Below, piece after piece: positions 61,033 through 64,000 of a stretch of 64,000 nt of DNA. The notes under the pieces were generated by a model that worked only from the letters and a program-made list of their open reading frames with translations, did not search any database and was not told the DNA's origin. Both the position numbers and the translations under genes were made by a program. Each line of letters opens with the position of its first letter. Positions within the stretch are counted from its first letter, which is position 1. Origin of the DNA: Schaalia odontolytica (GTDB lineage: Bacteria; Actinomycetota; Actinomycetes; Actinomycetales; Actinomycetaceae); contig NZ_CP133472.1 of the NCBI RefSeq assembly GCF_031191545.1, forward strand, positions 2,391,832-2,455,831. Direction: 5' to 3'.

Positions 61033-63836
61033 CAGGCCTCGTCGTCCATATCGGCGGTCGCCTCAAGAAGCTGCTCGAGCTCCTCTTCGCCGGGCAGGAA
61101 CGCAGGCGTCTCGGCACCCGGCTCCGGCAAGCTGTCCGCGTTGGCTGCGACGTCGAAGAAGTCATTGTCGTCTTCAAGCGCCGCGGTCGGCTCGGGAGCG
61201 GTCACGATGCCCGCCGGATCATCGTTGCTGACGACGGTGATCTCGGGGCAGGACGGAGCGGAGCCAGCCGAATCTGCGTACTCCCAAGCAGCGGCTGCGA
61301 GCGCACGGTAGGAGTCGATCGTGATCGTCACCGGCTCAGTAAGCTCAACGTCATCGAGGGTGAGTACGCCGGAGCGCTGTGCCTTCGCCACCTGGGAGAG
61401 GCCGCACGTCCAGGTGCCGTCGCGATGATGCTTCGGGGCAGGATGCGCCTCGAGCAGGCCACGCATGTCGATCGCGAGGTAGCTCGGGCGCTGTCCGCGA
61501 GGCGCACGGATGACATCGCGCGCCATGTGGACACCGGTAAGCACATGCATGGCGGGAACACCTGCGGCCACCGCACCCATGATGTCCGTCTCGAGGCGAT
61601 CACCGATGGCGAGCGGGTTGTGTGCACCCACGAGCTCGCTCGCACGGCGGTAGATGCCGGGTTCGGGCTTGCCACCGGCGGTGGGGCGCTGACGCGTGGC
61701 ATGCTGGATCGCACGCACAAGGGAGCCGTTGCCGAGGGCCTGGCCACGCTCGACGGGGAGCGTCGCATCGAGGTTGGAGGCGTAGAACGCCGCGCCGCGC
61801 TCGATTGCGAAGGCACCCTCGGACAGGAGCGCCCAATCGACCTGCTTGTCGAGACCCTGCACGACGGCCGCGGGTTCATCGTCCGCGCTGTCAACGAGAA
61901 CGAAGCCGCGCTCTTCCAGGGCGAGGCGCAGACCGGCGCCGCCGATAACGAGGACCTTGGAACCTTCGTCAAGTTCCTCAGCCATGATCGCTGCGATATC
62001 CATCGCAGAGGTCATCACCATCTCGGCGGTAGCCGCGAAGTCCATGCTGTTCAGCTTCTCCGTGACCTGCGCGGGCGTGCGCATCGCATTGTTTGTGACG
62101 AAAGCCGACGCCATACCGAGTCCGCGTGCCTCGATGACAGACGCGGCCGCGTGCTCGATGCGCTCGTCCCCCGACCAGGCGGTGCCGTCGAGATCAAGAA
62201 GCGCGCAGTCGTAGTCCTCAGCCAGGGCATTGCCGGTGCCGCGCAGCGGAGAACGTTTGCCATCGACGTCCGCATCCTGGTACAGGGCGACGTCGATGAT
62301 CTCAGCATCTTCGGCGATGACGGGCATAGAGGCGATGACCTCGGCAGCCTCGTCGTCACGGCCGAGCTCGGTGAGCCGCTCAGCCTTCACCTCCATGAGG
62401 CGACGACGGAGTTCGTCGTCAACAGATGAGGGCAGCGCGGCGAGCGCATCATCGACGATCACGAGACCAACGTCGGCCTGTCCGAGGTCTGCACGAGCAC
62501 CGGAGGACACAAGCACAAGCTCGACCTGCTCGGCAAGGTCGAGAGAGGAAGCATCGGTCGCGTCGATGATCTCAACGGCCTTCTCGGGATGGCCGAGGCC
62601 ACGTTCAGCGTCCGCTTCGACCGCACGTAGAGACGAGTCCCCGCGCATGCGTCGAACCGCACGCACCTCGCGCAGCGCTTCCTCATAGCGGCCGGATGCG
62701 TAGGCGGTCAGTGCAGCTGCCTCGCGGACGACGTCGACGCGGCCAGCGCGGGAAACCGCGGCCTGTGCGTGCTGGTAGGCAGCTTCCGGGTCGAGATCGA
62801 TGAGCTGCCCAGCCATCACGAGGTGACGGGCGACGATGTCGCGGTTGGGGCCCGAGAGCGTCGTCAGAGCACGCAGGGCGTCGCGGTCCAGTTCATCGGC
62901 GCTAACGCCCGCAGGAATCGTCGGCTCATTACCGTTGGGCGACACATACTCGTCCGTCGAAGCGTAGTTCTTGTACGAATCGTCCTTGCGCCGGTCGTCG
63001 CGGAAACCACCACGGCGATCATCCCGCTTCTGGTAACCACCACGACGATCATCGCGACCGCCAAAATCACGCCGATCGTTATCGCGACGCTGGAAGTCAC
63101 GACGCTCACCATCACGACGGTCATCGCGGAAACCACCACGACGATCATCCCGCTTCTGGTAACCACCACGACGGTCGTCACGACCACCGAAATCACGGCG
63201 ATCATCGTCACGACGCTGGTAACCGCTGCGGCGATCATCGCGCTGCTGGAACCCGCCGCGACCTCGGTCCTCGAAGCCTCCACGTCGGTCATCACGACGC
63301 TGGTAGCCACCGCGATCCCCACGACGATCATCGCGACCGCCAAAATCACGCCGATCGTTATCGCGACGCTGGAAGTCACGACGCTCACCATCACGACGGT
63401 CATCGCGGAAACCACCACGACGATCATCCCGCTTCTGGTAACCACCACGACGGTCGTCACGACCACCGAAATCACGGCGATCATCGTCACGACGCTGGTA
63501 ACCGCTGCGGCGATCATCGCGCTGCTGGAACCCGCCGCGACCTCGGTCCTCGAAGCCTCCACGTCGGTCATCACGACGCTGGTAGCCACCGCGATCCCCA
63601 CGACGATCATCGCGACCGCCAAAATCACGCCGATCGTTATCGCGACGCTGGAAGTCACGACGCTCACCATCACGACGGTCATCGCGGAAACCACCACGAC
63701 GATCATCATCACGACGCTGGAAGTTGCCCCAGTCGCTACGGTCGGAACGTTCACCGTTTCGGTCACGCCACTGCGGCTGGCGCTTCTGGTATCCACCACG
63801 GCCGAATTCGCCGCGTCCTCGAGTCTCTTCTGCCAT
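61032..63836 (-). CDS. Arg/Asp-repeat, TPR-like and HAD-IIA phosphatase fusion protein
   Basis: A 934-aa protein. Residues 1-285 are a low-complexity polyampholyte of RRDDRRGG-type units with regularly spaced Tyr and Phe. Residues 300-530 are helical, TPR-like (LVMAGQLIDLDPEAAYQHAQAA). Residues 540-785 are a HAD-IIA domain: motif I LLDLDGTAWSG, motif II FVTNNAMRTP, motif III GKPEP and motif IV AIGDRLETDI. The tail is acidic. In M. tuberculosis the TPR and HAD parts are separate genes at this place (Rv1691 and Rv1692). SD GAGG precedes ATG 63836. The substrate, probably a phosphorylated small molecule, is unknown. Confidence 0.85.
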   Translation of the reverse strand: MAEETRGRGEFGRGGYQKRQPQWRDRNGERSDRSDWGNFQRRDDDRRGGFRDDRRDGERRDFQRRDNDRRDFGGRDDRRGDRGGYQRRDDRRGGFEDRGRGGFQQRDDRRSGYQRRDDDRRDFGGRDDRRGGYQKRDDRRGGFRDDRRDGERRDFQRRDNDRRDFGGRDDRRGDRGGYQRRDDRRGGFEDRGRGGFQQRDDRRSGYQRRDDDRRDFGGRDDRRGGYQKRDDRRGGFRDDRRDGERRDFQRRDNDRRDFGGRDDRRGGYQKRDDRRGGFRDDRRKDDSYKNYASTDEYVSPNGNEPTIPAGVSADELDRDALRALTTLSGPNRDIVARHLVMAGQLIDLDPEAAYQHAQAAVSRAGRVDVVREAAALTAYASGRYEEALREVRAVRRMRGDSSLRAVEADAERGLGHPEKAVEIIDATDASSLDLAEQVELVLVSSGARADLGQADVGLVIVDDALAALPSSVDDELRRRLMEVKAERLTELGRDDEAAEVIASMPVIAEDAEIIDVALYQDADVDGKRSPLRGTGNALAEDYDCALLDLDGTAWSGDERIEHAAASVIEARGLGMASAFVTNNAMRTPAQVTEKLNSMDFAATAEMVMTSAMDIAAIMAEELDEGSKVLVIGGAGLRLALEERGFVLVDSADDEPAAVVQGLDKQVDWALLSEGAFAIERGAAFYASNLDATLPVERGQALGNGSLVRAIQHATRQRPTAGGKPEPGIYRRASELVGAHNPLAIGDRLETDIMGAVAAGVPAMHVLTGVHMARDVIRAPRGQRPSYLAIDMRGLLEAHPAPKHHRDGTWTCGLSQVAKAQRSGVLTLDDVELTEPVTITIDSYRALAAAAWEYADSAGSAPSCPEITVVSNDDPAGIVTAPEPTAALEDDNDFFDVAANADSLPEPGAETPAFLPGEEELEQLLEATADMDDEA
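63040..63707 (-). repeat. 279-bp in-frame tandem repeat (about 2.4 copies)
   Basis: As far as I could check by eye, bases 63040-63428 match 63319-63707 exactly, a period of 279 bp, which is 93 codons. It lies within the N-terminal coding region of the TPR/HAD gene, encoding GGFRDD...QKRDDRR units. The identity even at synonymous positions suggests recent expansion. Confidence 0.92.
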
Positions 63837-63954
63837 GGTGTCAATCCTCTATTCCTACGCCGTATGGCGCTCTTGTGCCTGGTGCGCGATGCGCGTTCAA
63901 CCACCCAATACTAGACGACGGGCGGTACCGGAGCGGCACTAAGCCGTGAAAAGG

Positions 63955-63988
63955 AGAGGGACGGCACGCAAAAGCGCGCCGTCCCTCT
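63955..63988 (-). terminator. terminator at window end
   Basis: Arms AGAGGGACGGC / GCCGTCCCTCT pair over 11 bp, with further inner GC pairs. On the minus strand a short T-run (CCTTTTC) follows, so this probably ends a minus-strand transcript entering from beyond the window. Confidence 0.75.
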
Positions 63989-64000
63989 CTATTGGTTGTG

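Noticed and set aside
63040..63707. Possible CRISPR array
   Set aside because: The repeat unit is 279 bp, in frame and without unique spacers; it codes for protein. No cas genes are present; the Cas4-like gene at 13489 fits a repair nuclease.
62769..63914. Thr/Ile/Val-rich plus-strand frame (381 aa), and a similar Val-rich minus-strand frame at 62864-63904
   Set aside because: Both are shadows of the 279-bp repeat. Because the repeat length is divisible by three, other frames stay open and look repetitive. The Arg/Asp frame continues into the recognisable TPR and HAD domains.

Overview
The window is high-GC, gene-dense chromosomal DNA from an actinobacterium. Pup-proteasome system genes, an actinobacterial suf operon headed by sufR, DUF4191, a SteA-like protein, an actinobacterial-type E2 acyltransferase and GTG/TTG starts all point that way. 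The gene set and the absence of mycolate or 20S proteasome genes suggest Actinomycetaceae (Actinomyces/Schaalia-like). The genus is an inference.

Layout. 1-1.6 kb: an AT-rich patch and two or three unrecognised small minus-strand genes. 1.7-6.6 kb (minus): aroC-aroK-aroB-aroK-like-efp-nusB, mostly coupled by 4-bp overlaps. 6.7-13.4 kb (minus): trmI-mpa-dop-pup-pafA-FKBP, a complete pupylation operon without prcB/prcA; a RecB-family nuclease diverges from trmI. 14.3-19.6 kb: an aldo/keto-reductase-fold protein, a small acidic protein, an FAD oxidoreductase, a MazG-like/DsbA-like pair, tRNA-Leu(GAG), and a divergent MarR/HAD pair. 19.6-29.3 kb: an SOS mutasome (dnaE2, imuB, imuA-like) with two near-identical LexA boxes, split by a zinc alcohol dehydrogenase and an SNF2 helicase. 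29.4-36.5 kb: a YbhB-like protein, trmL, lpdA and a two-lipoyl-domain E2, a degenerate membrane kinase and DUF4191. 36.6-40.4 kb: a polar amino-acid ABC transporter with two tandem paralogous lipoproteins, each preceded by the same operator-like element. 40.5-48 kb: ABC-F, a queuosine-precursor transporter plus tgt, a zinc metallopeptidase, an acyl-CoA ligase and an Mrr-type nuclease. 48-54.5 kb (minus): sufR-B-D-C-S-U-T with a palindromic operator candidate. 54.6-63.8 kb (minus): a NUDIX gene, then steB-steA-recN-nadK-tlyA-small ORF-TPR/HAD protein. That last block matches the Mycobacterium tuberculosis Rv1691-Rv1700 order, except that pyrG is absent and the TPR and HAD proteins are fused behind a long Arg/Asp repeat region.

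Themes: aromatic amino acid synthesis with translation factors; protein tagging without a visible proteasome; damage-inducible mutagenesis; Fe-S assembly; lipoyl-dependent oxidation; amino-acid uptake. I see no prophage, insertion sequence, CRISPR array or rRNA. The least explained items are the 279-bp in-frame repeat in the TPR/HAD gene, the twin operators before the two binding proteins, the 97-nt hairpin after steB and several proteins that have lost catalytic residues.
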